From: Ottelia alismoides
Taxonomy: Eukaryota; Streptophyta; Magnoliopsida; Alismatales; Hydrocharitaceae
Reading direction: 5' to 3'
NCBI GenBank assembly: GCA_037367405.1
Contig: JAZKJV010000094.1
Coordinates: forward strand, 310,001 to 374,000
DNA length: 64,000 nt
Numbering within the stretch: position 1 is the first letter of the stretch; each line of letters begins with the position of its first letter. A model generated the notes under the pieces. That model made no database searches. It was not told the DNA's origin and saw only the letters and a list, made by a program, of their open reading frames with translations. Below are positions 24,301-36,178 of this stretch, one piece after another. The translations under genes were made by a program, and so were the position numbers.

Positions 24301-25380
24301 TTATAACTTATTTTTATGAGTATAAATATATTTTTATTTGATTTTTATGAGTTTATTTATATTTTTAAATAAATGTGTTTGTGTATATGTAGGTATACTT
24401 ATATGTATTTTACCTATATATTATATACATTTTATTTATTTAATGAATTTTATTTGTTTTTATTTTGGATTTATATTTTTAATAATTTATATATAATATA
24501 TACATTATTATAAAAATATAAAAGAATGAAATAATTAAAGAATGTTTTTCCCCTTTTATTTATGTACAACCTTCTCATAGGTATTTTGCCTATATATATT
24601 ATATAGACTTATTTTATTTTACAAAATATTTTTGGTTTTCTTTTAATTTTAATATGTACATGTATTCTATACATTATTTACAAAATTCTAAAAATACAAA
24701 TTTATAGAAATAATAAATATTGAATAAAATGAATATTTTAATCAGTATTGTATACAATGAGGGCCAAAAACTTATCTTTTACAGATGAGCTCCAAAAATT
24801 ATGAAACCAATTTTATTAAATAGTTCTTGGAAAGCTATATACAATTAAAGGAGAGTTTGGGTGATTTTGAGTTTTTATTTGCAAGATATGGGTCTGTGAA
24901 GTTGAGATTTTGGCTTTTTATTCTGGGTATAAAATGTACATTGTGTATCATTTTTGTACAAACTCAATTTTGTAATTTTATTCACATTATTATCTACAAC
25001 TTTCATGTACAAAGTTTCTCTATTTGATGAATAAATATTTATATACAAAATAGGTGTCAAAAATGCATAAATGGATGAATAAATAACTGAGGTATTTATT
25101 GTACTCTTGGCCCTTATCTCCCCCTACTTTATTCCTTGTCGACCAATTCCATGCTGGCCTTGGTCTCGGGGTTAGGGTCATAAAATATTTGCAATATTTT
25201 TTTCCTTTTTCTTTTCTTCTCTTTATTCTATAATTTTGGCATTAAAAACCTTATTTTATGTATCATTAATACAATAAATAATGAATGCTATTGTGTACAA
25301 ATTGAGGCTATTTACATGCATTTTTTGGGGTTTTTAAGGACAAAATGATAGAATAAAGGTGATGAAATGGAGATTCATCA
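21370..25380 (-). repeat. 3' LTR (left copy) of the LARD-like element
   Basis: A 4011-bp LTR that ends in TTCATCA at 25380. It is very AT-rich at both sides (TA microsatellite near 21765-21890) with a GC-rich core (about 22600-24010) holding CACGTG-type words. The short frames in the core occur in both LTR copies and change reading with small differences, so they are not convincing genes. Confidence 0.93.
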
Positions 25381-25390
25381 CCCCCCTATA
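25381..25390 (-). promoter_or_regulatory. Polypurine tract of the LARD-like element
   Basis: CCCCCCTATA on the plus strand reads TATAGGGGGG on the minus strand, abutting the TGATGAATC start of the 3' LTR. The same word recurs several times inside the element (27341-27850). Confidence 0.8.
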
Positions 25391-27340
25391 CTTTCCTTTG
25401 CTAGTCCCTAGCAAATACTTATGCAATAAGTAAAAAAAAGAATAAAGAATAAGAAGAAAAGAAAAAGCAAAAATAAAGAATTCAAAGAATAAATTGAATT
25501 GATCATGATTATTAAACTCATCTGTACAAAATCAAAGTTTGGAGCTTAGGTTAGACCTTGATGTGAAAATGTGTGTGGAACCTGGTAGGGAACCAAATTT
25601 AAAACACAACAGCCTTCGAGAGTCACAGAACTCGGTTCAAATCACATCAATAGCCAGGTCAGAACTAGCCTAAATCATACGCAAACCCTTATGACTATGA
25701 AGCTGACTTGTACAGTGTAAGTGATAGTGGCTCTTCCCATCTGAAATGACAAAGAGACTAGCTTCTCCAGAATGACAACCCAATGATTCCCTAATCCAAC
25801 AGCTCTTTCCTCGAGGAGCAAGGTATTCCCTTCTAAGTTCAAGTGGCATCCAACTCAAGAGGAGGAGGTAGAGAAAAGAATGGACGGTAGCCAGTGTAGC
25901 TACCTATCCTGGGATGCAAGACCAGTGTAGTCAAGTCATCCAGCTGCAGGCTCACATGGTATAACTTTGATGCTCAAGCTTGCTTATTTTCTGAATACAT
26001 ACTTTGCAGGCATTTTATTTTTTTACAGGCCTGACCATTTTTTTTCTTTTTTTTCAAACATACTATTTACAGCAGCATTTACATAAGGACTTTTTCCTCT
26101 TGAGCCAGAAGACTATCCCTCTTTTGAAGCATTATTGCAACCCACACTCTCCTGTCGTTAGACCTCATGGCTACTGGACCAGGTTGGGGTGCACTTCCCT
26201 CCCTAGAGGAGGTTGAATGTTTCCACCCGTGTGCGTCTCAGACTGGCAAATCCAACCCCCTCACCACTCCAACTGAGTTGAGCCAGGTGAAAGGTGCAAG
26301 TGTCCAAGTTAGGTCACAATCGACAAGAGTCATACGTGTGTTTCGAAAAGTTCTAGTTAGTCCACTGAGGTGACTTGAACCCAGCCCTGATTTCTCAAAG
26401 AATTAAGTCTGAATAGACCTGAAGTACCTTAAACCTAGTTCCCGTAAGGTTCCGGTGCAGTTAGGTGCAGTAAGATCCAACCAAGCTCCAATCTTCGACT
26501 TTATTGGACTAGTTCAATTATCAAGCTCAATGAAAGAATAGGAATGCTATGCAAATGCTATTTACAAATATGCAAAGAATAATGCAAATTTTCAAAGATT
26601 TTGAAATCAAAGAGATAAATTTTTACACAAAGAATTTTTGCAAATAAAATAATTTGGGCACCCAAAATATAAGATATGTTCAACTATTTACACAGGCGTG
26701 CCGCTTTATTTTAACGATTTTTAAAGAATTTAGAATTTAGTTTTTATTTAAAGGTATATATATGTACACTTATTAAAGAATCTTATTATTTTTTTATTTA
26801 AAATAATAATATAGTATTTTAGTTATTTATTATATGTGACTATTCCTCAAACTTATTTGACACAAATTTTTCAAATAATTTTTGAAAACTATAGTCCAAA
26901 ATAATTTTACAATCATTTTTACAAACATGTACACACATTTGAAAATCATTTTGCAAAGGTTTTTTCAAAATAGTATATATAGATTTTCAAAATATTTTTG
27001 CAATCAATTTTCAAACCATTTGCAAATCATTTTTCAAACATTTTATTTCACACAAAGAAAATAAATTTTTACAAACCACACCTTTTTACACAGGTTGAAA
27101 ACATATAACAAAACGTTTTCAAAATAGTTTTCAATAAATGTTCACGAAGATTTTCACACTATTTTTCAAACATTTTGCAAAAAACATTTTCACCTGATTT
27201 ATTAATCAGTATATACAAAAAGAATTCGAGGAATAATCACATCTCTTTTTATTAAGGGTTTTTAATGAATTTAAAGAATTATTAGCCATATTATTACAAA
27301 AGTACGAGTTATGGCTAAAGTATATACATAGTATATATGA
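25391..27340. other. Non-coding interior of the LARD-like element, left part
   Basis: Mostly AT-rich, with a moderately GC-rich island at 25600-26480. 26560-27240 is rich in repeated TTTTCAAA/TTTTGCAAA words with poor periodicity. No protein domain was recognised in any frame. Confidence 0.6.
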
Positions 27341-27850
27341 CCCCCCTATACTTAGCTTGAGCTATGTCCTCATAGATCGAAAAGAAAAGAGAAGACATAA
27401 CTCGTACTGAGTATAGACAAGTCTAGAGAATATACGAATAAGAGATGAAGGAAATAGAAGTTGACCGCTCCCCCCTATACTTAGGATCAAGTAATCCTAA
27501 GTATAGCAGACTGTACACAAAGTAGGGAGGGTCAAGGGTGGGAATAGACAGATGAACAATTCAGGGTGCACCCTCCATACTTAGGACAAAGTACGTTCTA
27601 AGTACAGAAAACTGATACAAAGGGGCGACACCTTTTATTGAGATAAAGAAATATGAAAAGGAAAAGAAGAAAAGAGAGATATATACAGATTGATGAAAAG
27701 ATCGTTGAGAATCTAAACATCACTCCCCCTATACTTAGGGTGAGATATCCCTTAGTATAGGCAACAATAGAAGTGACGAAAATGTGCAAGGAAAGAACAA
27801 CTCGGTGTGTGCCCCCCTATACGTAGGACAAGGTACGTCCTAAGTGTAGA
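27341..27850. repeat. Cluster of polypurine-tract-like hairpin repeats
   Basis: Five copies of a CCCCCTATACTTAGG-type word begin at about 27341, 27470, 27571, 27724 and 27812. In the last four the word runs into an inverted repeat, such as CTTAGGATCAAGTAATCCTAAG, which can form a 7-9 bp stem. Each C-run equals the element's own polypurine tract on the minus strand. Spacing is irregular (about 90-150 bp). Confidence 0.7.
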
Positions 27851-28319
27851 CACAAAGATGTGGCGATAGATCTACGGCACACAGAACATACGGGAGAAAG
27901 AATGAAAAAGGTACACATATATACAAGCGGTGAAGAACAGGTGAAGTACAGGACGGTATCTAGTAAGCGACTACGATGCTCTTGTCGTCGTCTCCCTGTG
28001 AGAACGAGGACGCAGTCAGAAGGTAAAAAGACACCCGAATCTTCAATCAAGTGGGTGTCAGCTACCAGGGACAATCAGATCAGAAAGTAAAGATATCCGG
28101 TCCGGTAGCATGAATCAGTCAATCGGCTCGAAGGATCATCATGAGGGAACAGAGCTGATAACATAAGACAGGGAGGAAGAAAGAGCAGTACAGACTCCTC
28201 CGGTCAATCAGAGTCTCAGATAGATATGAAATAAAGCGTATGAGACTGTGTGATGAACGGTGGTGATATAATCTGAAAGTCACAATAATACACCGAACAA
28301 CACAATACATGGCTCACTC

Positions 28320-29860
28320 CTGCGAGGGTCCTCAAGGTAAGCAAAGTCAGAGAATAGTTAGAGTACTCGGCTCCATGCTCCATCAGAAAGGAGACACAAC
28401 CAGGGATGAAGCCGAGTTCATAGAAAATGATGTACTCTCCCGCAGATAACCCTCGGGGAGTAGTACATGCTAGTCAATGAATAATTAGAACAGAAGCTCA
28501 CCCTTCCGAGGGTCGTCAAGGAGAGAGAAGGGCTCAAAGGAGCCTGATCCATCAGACGGATCATAGAAACGGTCTCGGTAGGCGACAGATCGGCTACCAG
28601 CAGAAGAAACCGTAAAATCGAGAAAGTGTGGCAGCATCCCGCAAATAACCCTCGGGGAGCGGGCTGCCAACTAGTCATGGGAATAGCAGATACCAGAAGC
28701 TCCACCTTGCGAGGACTGTCAAGGCGAGCAGACTCAAAGGAGTCTAATCAGACATGTCCCATAATCCGCAGATCGGATAGGCAACTCAAGATGGGATCAA
28801 AAATCATATATATCAGACGACTCGATTCCGTGCTCCGCAGATCGGAGACACAATCAGCAGTGGAACCGAGCGTAAAGAGAGTGTCGCATGCTCCCGCAGA
28901 TAGTCCTCGGGGAGCAATGCAAACTAAGCAGTGTATATTCAGAACGTGTCTCTACCTTGCGAGGGTCGTCAAGGAGAGAGAAGGGCTCAAAGGAGCCTGA
29001 TCCATTAGACGAATCATAGAAACGGTCTCGGTAGGTGACAGATCGGCTACCAGCAGAAGAAACCGTAAAATCGAGAAAGTGTGGCAGCGTCCCGCAAATA
29101 ACCCTCGGGGAGCGGGCTGCCAACTAGTCATGGGAATAGCAGATACCAGAAGCTCCACCTTGCGAGGACCATCAAGGCGAGCAGACTCAAAGGAGTCTAA
29201 TCAGACAGGTCCCATAATCCGCAGATCGGATAGGCAACTCAAGATGGGATCAAAAATCATATATATCAGACGACTCGATTCCGTGCTTCGCAGATCGGAG
29301 ACACAGTCAGCAGTGGAACCGAGCGTAAAGAGAGTGTCGCATGCTCCTGCAGATAGTCCTCGGGGAGCAATGCAAACTAAGCAGTGTATATTCAGAACGT
29401 GTCTCTACCTTGCGAGGGTCGTCAAGGAGAGAGAAGGGCTCAAAGGAGTCGGGTCCATCAGACAGACCCACATAGTGGTCTCAGTAGTCGACAAGGCGGC
29501 TACCAGCAGAAGAGACCAACCAGATCGGAAATATGTCATAGTCTCCCGCAGATAACCCTCGGGGAGCTATGAGCTAGGCATGGAATAATCAGAAAAGTGG
29601 AGCTCTGCCTTGCGAGGACCGTCAAGGAGAGTGGACTCAGATGAGTCTAGTACATTGGCCTCGTGTACCAACAGGTCAGGTACACAATCACAGGGGGAGT
29701 CCAATTAAGCATATCATCTGACTCGGTTCCAGGTCCCATCACAATGGCGACCCAAGTAGTGAATGAAACCGCAGTCCTAGAAATTGTCACATTCTCCCGC
29801 AGATAGTCCTCAGGGAGGAATGCGAGCTAGATCAATGTAGGTCATGGGAATGCTGGCAAG
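28320..29860. repeat. Tandem repeat array, about 453-bp period
   Basis: Units share TGCGAGG-TCAAGG-GAG words (near 28324, 28504, 28709, 28958, 29162, 29411 and 29614) and CCCGCAGATA-CCTCGGGGAG words between them. The near-identical blocks at about 28498-28950 and 28951-29403 give a 453-bp period, made of two related half-units of about 200-250 bp. Outer units are more divergent. Frames across the array repeat with it and are not treated as genes. Confidence 0.8.
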
Positions 29861-32160
29861 TCATCTCAGGTCCTCAAAAGCAATAAATCATTCAATCATT
29901 TGGAAGGCATAAGATCATGCAAGGGAGCAAATAATCATGTCATTCACCAAACATCCCTCGGGTCAATCCAATCAGCTGATATAGCACGAAAAATAGTCAG
30001 GAACCCTCTAAGTGCCAGGGTGGATTAGAGAGTCAGGAGATCAAGGATGGGTCAATCAGGAAGATGAGAGATCATGTAGGATCCGCACACCTTTATCAAG
30101 AAGTCCAAAGTAAAGTAATCAGTCAATCCTCAAAAATCAAGATGGTTGGAACCTCAAGATAGATAGACCAATCAATACTCATGAAATCTTAATCGAATCT
30201 TTGCATTACATCACATCCCCAATCCGGTGTGCGAGAACTAAAATTCGTCAATAATGCCCCACACCTATGCTCTATGCATCAGCAAAAATCCTCAAGAAGC
30301 CCATATGCATGTATCAAAGACAAATCCACCAACTCGATCTCAGCAACCTCAACATCATGGGCCCGGCCTACACCAATAATCTGTATAAATAATCCTCGAT
30401 GCGGGCTTCATCAATATGCACAGCATTCCCTGGTAAAGGGAGAGATGATACAGGGTATACGAGGAAGATGGGTAAGAAGGGTACACAATGGGGTGGAGAA
30501 GTTGATTGAGCGGGCGTGCCAATATCGTGGGTGTTAGAAGAGTGATATAGAGGGTACGAGGAGGGCGGGCGAGAAGGTCGAGACACAGTCAAAATTGGGT
30601 GTTCCACACAGGGCGGGAACACCGTCAAAATGGTGGTTCGAAGAGAGTGTTCACCCTGAACCGGAGAAGATGGGGATGACACAGAGAATACGAAGAAGAT
30701 GGTGAAGAAGAGGGGAAACGAAGGACTTGGCGAAGAATGATTGAGCTCAAGCGCCAATATCACGACTCGATGTAGCATGAAGAGATATATGTATAAGAGA
30801 GATAGAGAGACTCAAAGATAAAAAATGCATGACTCACACGGACGGGACCGGCTACTCTAGCAATGAATGAAAAACACAATGAACTCCAATCATAATCAAG
30901 ACACAAGGCAAACCCCCAATTCACCTACTCAACACAGTGAAGACCATCAGGTGACAGTCATTTATCTTTTCAATTTTAGAGTTAGGTGAAATCCACAAAA
31001 ATTGTACAATCACAGGAGGCTTGATAGGATTTGGGCTCTACTCCTTAGTGTGTACGTGAGCACTTTAAAACGCATCCAATGAGGGAGTTGTTCTTCCCAA
31101 GACAAGGAATCCATTACGTTTTATATTTAGGTCCAATAGAGTTAGCAGTCCCGATTTTATTGAAGTTATCACTTTTTTGGGGTATTTTCAATGCACGTGC
31201 CTATCGAGGTTCCAATTTCCATTAAGCATCCTAGGTTGGCAAAATCAGAGGGAGAAGATCGGAAAAGCCATGCAAGTCGGAAAACGATGATGCATGCCAA
31301 GTAAGAAGACTTACAGTGCCTCCCAGCTCTCTCCATGCGGGATGCATAACAGAATTTGAAACCTATGCTATATGCAGATGCAAACCGAAGAAATCGCCCT
31401 AGGTTCAGAAATTGCTATTATCGTGAAGCACCACAAGTCGCTCATTCACCTTTAGCCTCAAAAAGTCCGGTCTTGGCTCACCCCTCCTCTGTGCTCAACA
31501 CACTTGAGCTTAGGAGAAAGTGCTTTGTGGGGCTCGTTGTGGCACAAAGGCTAAGAGATAAATGAGCGGCTGTTTAGAGTTTGATCTAGGTCCAAAGCGA
31601 ACTATAGGTACATGCAAATATTAGGGTGTTTGGACCTAACTCTACGAGCAAGCAACTCCTAATGCTAAGGCTCATTCACACAAAATAATAAAAATAAAAT
31701 AAAGAAAAGAAGAAGAGTCAAAATCATTGAGGCCCCCAAGGGAACAATCCCTCGGGCAATGGACCTCGGGAGTCGAAGCGTACCTGTGAGAGTCCTGTAT
31801 TATTACATGTTTCTAAGTGCCACTCTCTCACATGAATATACATAATAAAATGAAATAAAATAAAATGCCTAAAAATAGTGACTGTCTTCAAAAATTCTCC
31901 TTTTTCTGTCATGGATGCTCTCTCCTGTTGGCTGGCATAGAAGAGCCAACTCCACCTCGCTTGGGTGCTTAGGTCCTCCTAGGAGGTCCTCCTTCGCTCG
32001 GCGGTCCCTCGCATCACAGATAAAGAAAGGAGATGGTCAGAACAATCAATCAAATAGTGTTAAATAAAAATAAAAATCACACAAATATATAAATGAAGGA
32101 CATGAGCAAACAATTGAATAAATAGACAAATACGCTTACAAAATCATACAAAATCCGTTG
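29861..32160. other. Non-coding interior of the LARD-like element, right part
   Basis: Equivalent to the untranslated leader after the primer site. The 136-codon minus frame at 30368-30778 is Ser/Pro-rich with no gag motif. No zinc knuckle or protease motif was found. Confidence 0.55.
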
Positions 32161-32180
32161 CCTCCCCGGCAACGGCGCCA
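32161..32180 (-). promoter_or_regulatory. Primer binding site of the LARD-like element
   Basis: On the minus strand this reads TGGCGCCGTTGCCGGGGAGG, two bases inside the 5' LTR. TGGCGCC-type primer sites are typical of plant Ty3/Gypsy elements (Athila and Tat groups among them), so the helper is probably Gypsy-type. Which tRNA is used is from memory (tRNA-Asp is often cited). Confidence 0.85.
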
Positions 32181-32182
32181 TT

Positions 32183-35100
32183 TGATGACTGGGATCTTCC
32201 ATCGGTCTAGAGCAATCCGCACAAGGCGGGATCACAATGTCGCTGAGGCGACCGACAAAAGATCCCAAAATCGATCAACAATTAACCCACAGTAAATATA
32301 TGCAATAAATATCCAAAAATGTGGAGTTAAAATTTATTATAACTCTACATGTAAATGTGTATAGGTGTAAGTACAGGTAGAGGTCGAACACTGGGAGGCG
32401 AATGGTCGTATGTGTTGTGTAATTATTCAATCCATTGTTCATGTCCTTTTATTGTTTTAGTGGGTTTTGGGTTTTGTAATTTTATTTATATTTTTGTTTT
32501 TATAAATTTTTTTATTTTGTTTTTATATTTTTTATTTTTTTTATATTTTCTTTTAATATTTTTAATTATATAATATAAATAGATAGATATATATATAAGA
32601 CATATATATATAAAGAGATATATATATATAAGAAGAGAGAGAGGAGTACTATAGTCTATAAATATATATATAAATACTTAAAATATATATAGATATAATT
32701 TTTTTGGCTTTTTAATATTTTTCTAATTTTTTTATAAATATTTCTAAAATATTTCTAATTTTTATGTATTTATAAATTCAAAAAAGTCCACAATATAGGA
32801 CTAAATAAATAGCCGAATATAATTTGGGTTTTGAAAATATAAAAGGAATTCCAATAATTTCCAAATTAATTTTAATACATTAATAATAATATATAGATAA
32901 TTATAAAAGAGAAAAAATGTATTTTTGGGATTTTTAAGGATTTTTTTATTTTTTTGTTGGACTTTGGAGCTTTCTGATTTTTTTAATTTTCTTTTTCATA
33001 TTTTTAGGGTTTTTCAATTTCTGGACTCAATATATATATAATTATACCATATATAATTTTTTTTTGGATTTTTCAAAAACATTTTCTAATTTTTTTGTAT
33101 TTTCTAATTTAGACAGTGCAAAAATTGGCTTCTATTTCATTTTTAATAATTAGGAAAAATGCAAAAAATGCGAAATAAAATATGGGTGTGAACAAGCATG
33201 GCATGGAGCACCTATCCTAATTTTGTAGATTTTTAGAATCCATCTAGGTATTTTTAATAAATGGATAAAAGACACAAAAATAATTAAGCCTGGCAGGGGT
33301 ATTTTTGCAAAATATAATAAATTACAGGGGCAGCAGTGCAAAAATTCCAATAGAAATAAACATTTATTTAAACTTTTAGAACTATTTTACAATATTCAAA
33401 AACCGCTAGGGGTTACATGCAATTTTCACGCGCCTCACGTGGGACTGCACGTGAGGCGCGGAAGGACCTAAACGCAATTTCAAGAAACACAGGGGTCCTA
33501 CTGCAAAATTTACAATTATTTTATAACGTGCAAATTTATTTACAGCATTAAATATTAAATACAAAAAAGGCGGGGCTAGATGTGCAAACTACCCCCAATA
33601 GGCGCTTCATCCGACGGCTGATGTGAGTCACTAATACACGTGGCGCCTCCACGTGCGCCGATGACGCTTCGCCGATGAGCGGTGCGGATTAGATCTCGTG
33701 GGAGATCTGACGGTCTGGACATGGCTCCATCGAACGGCTGTGATTGCAACTGGGACCTTCTCTTCATCCAACGGCAGAGCGCGCATGTGGAAGAACAGGG
33801 AAGAAGACTCGCCGGGGCGAGCTTCTTCCGACCAGATCTCGCGTCTCCGCCGATCTTCGCCGCTCCTGAAGGTCCACAAAGCTTCCTGGCAGGGTCTTCT
33901 TCTTGCTGGAGGTCTTAGATCGGCCGGAGGTGCCCTGGAGCGCCGCCAAAAGCTCAGGGAAGGATGGCAGCTCCAGGTACCTCCACCCGCTTGAAACTCG
34001 ACTCCTGGTGCTTCACTGCGCACCTAACCTGCACATGAACGAAGCTCGGCTCGAGGCGGTGCTCCTCGGCCCAAAACTGAAGCTGTTAGCATAGGAAATG
34101 GGTGAGGGCGGCGATGCTCCGGCGATGCGGAGGAGGTGAGCATCGATTCGCGGATCCAGATGCGAATCCGGTTGGGCAAGGTGGCTGGAAGGTGGAGAAG
34201 GCGTAGGGGAACGAAATGAGGGTGGAAGCGAGTCGGGGCACAGTCGGATACACGGTGGATAGCTCGCCGGAGCGGAGCTCCGGCGAACTACGAAGCCATT
34301 AAACTACGCTAAACTAATAAACGAAACCTAAAACTAATTGCAGGAATGAAATGCTAGAATCGAAATCTATCTAGAAATATAAAAAATGCAGCTCTTATAC
34401 CTGGGGGCCGCCAGGGAGCAGGGTGGCCGTCGGAGCGCCACCGCGACAAAATTGCCCTCCGCCATGGCTGAATCGAGGTGCTGGGAAGCGCCTCCTCTCA
34501 CGAGGGCTCCACCAGAAGCTGATTCAAGCTCAAAGAAGGGGATGAAATTGGCCAAATTTGGCCAAGGAGGAGGGATGAGTTATTTATATACATTCCAAGG
34601 GACCCCCAGTAACCGGCGATTATTAAAGAATCGGGGCTATGTACAATGGATCTGAATGATCGGCGGGGATCATGGATGAAGGGAGAGCAAATCTCGTGAA
34701 GTGATTGTTGTTGATGGAGCGATAGATCGAGCGGAAAAAAGGGAAGAAATCGGGGGAAAAGATGGTTCACGTCAAGTCAGGCGGCTGGAGGTCAAGTTGA
34801 CCGGGTCAACTCGCGGAGGGACCTGATTGGTCCACCTCAGTCGCTAAACGCCAAAACAAGGAACCTTATTATAAATTGATTTATTTAGCTGAGTAAATGA
34901 TTTTATTAATTCTTGCTTATAAAATAAAAAATGTGTATTATTTCATGTAGTATTTATTTATGATTTTTATTGAATTTTTCAAGGTGTTTTATTATAGTTT
35001 TATTTGAATAATGTGTATATGTATGTATTTACATGTATTTTTATGTATTTTATTTTTAATTTGTTTATTTTCTTTTATTATTTTATTGGCTTATTTTATA

Positions 35101-36173
35101 AATTTATAACTTATTTTTATGAGTATAACTATATTTTTATATGAGTTTATTTATATTTTTAAATAAATGTGTTTGTGTATATGTAGGTATACTTATAGGT
35201 ATTTTACCTATATATTATATACATTTTATTTATTTAATGAATTTTATTTGTTTTTATTTTGGATTTATATTTGTAATAATTTATATATATTATATACATT
35301 ATTATAAAAATATAAAAGAATGAAATAATTAAAGAATTTTTCCCCCTTTTATTTATGTACAACCTTCTCATAGGTATTTTGCCTATATATATTATATAGA
35401 CTTATTTTATTTTACAAAATATTTTTGGTTTTCTTTTAATTTTAATATGTACATGTATTCTATACATTATTTAAAAAATTCTAAAAATACAAATTTATAG
35501 AAATAATAAATATTGAATAAAATGAATATTTTAATCAGTACTGTATACAATGAGGGCCAAAAACTTATCTTTTACAGATGAGCTCCAAAAATTATGAAAC
35601 CAATTTTATTAAATAGTTCTTGAAAAGCTATATATAATTAAAGGTGAGTTTGGGTGATTTTGAGTTTTTATTTGCAAGATATGGGTCTGTGAATTTGAGA
35701 TTTTGGCTTTTTATTCTGGGTATAAAATGTACATTGTGTATCATTTTTGTACAAACTCAATTTTGTAATTTTATTCACATTATTATCTACAACTTTCATG
35801 TACAAAGTTTCTCTATTTGATGAATAAATAATTATATACAAAATAGGTGTCAAAAATGCATAAATGAATGAATGAATAATTGAGGTATTTATTGTACTCT
35901 TGGCCCTTATCTCCCCCTACTTTATTCCTTGTCGACCAATTCCATGCTGGCCTTGGTCTCAGGGTTAGGGTCATAAAATATTTGCAATATTTTATTCCTT
36001 TTTCTTTTCTTCTCTTTATTCTATAATTTTGACATTAAAAACCTTATTTTATGTATCATTAATACAATAAATAATGAATGCTATTGTGTACAAATTGAGG
36101 CTATTTACATGCATTTGCTGGGGTTTTTAAGGCCAAAATGATAGAATAAAGGTGATGAAATGGAGATTCATCA
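32183..36173 (-). repeat. 5' LTR (right copy) of the LARD-like element
   Basis: A 3991-bp LTR matching the left copy throughout. It differs by scattered substitutions and small length changes in the TA-rich tracts. It is followed directly by target duplication CAATG. Confidence 0.93.
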
Positions 36174-36178
36174 CAATG

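Larger units (their letters stand above)
21365..36178 (-). mobile_element. LARD-like non-autonomous LTR retrotransposon, 14.8 kb
   Basis: Two near-identical LTRs of about 4 kb (21370-25380 and 32183-36173) bracket a 6.8-kb interior, with perfect target duplications CAATG (21365-21369 and 36174-36178). Both LTRs have TG...CA ends. The primer site next to the right LTR and the polypurine tract next to the left LTR place transcription on the minus strand. No gag, protease, RT, RNase H or integrase motif is visible in either strand of the interior, so it is a large retrotransposon derivative that would depend on proteins from another element. LTR differences look like about 2-3 percent by eye, suggesting a moderately recent insertion. 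Short frames inside it are not treated as genes. Confidence 0.93.

Noticed and set aside
28626..29555. 124- and 158-codon plus frames with near-identical sequence (28626-29000, 29079-29555)
   Set aside because: They are products of the tandem array; the repeat explains both the similarity and the openness. Minus-strand frames repeat the same way.
27341..29860. CRISPR-like array
   Set aside because: Repeats are long, irregularly spaced and inside a plant LTR retrotransposon; there are no short uniform repeats and spacers and no cas genes.
30368..30778. Possible gag in the LARD interior (136 codons, minus)
   Set aside because: Ser/Pro-rich with no zinc knuckle or gag-like helices, and no protease or RT follows.
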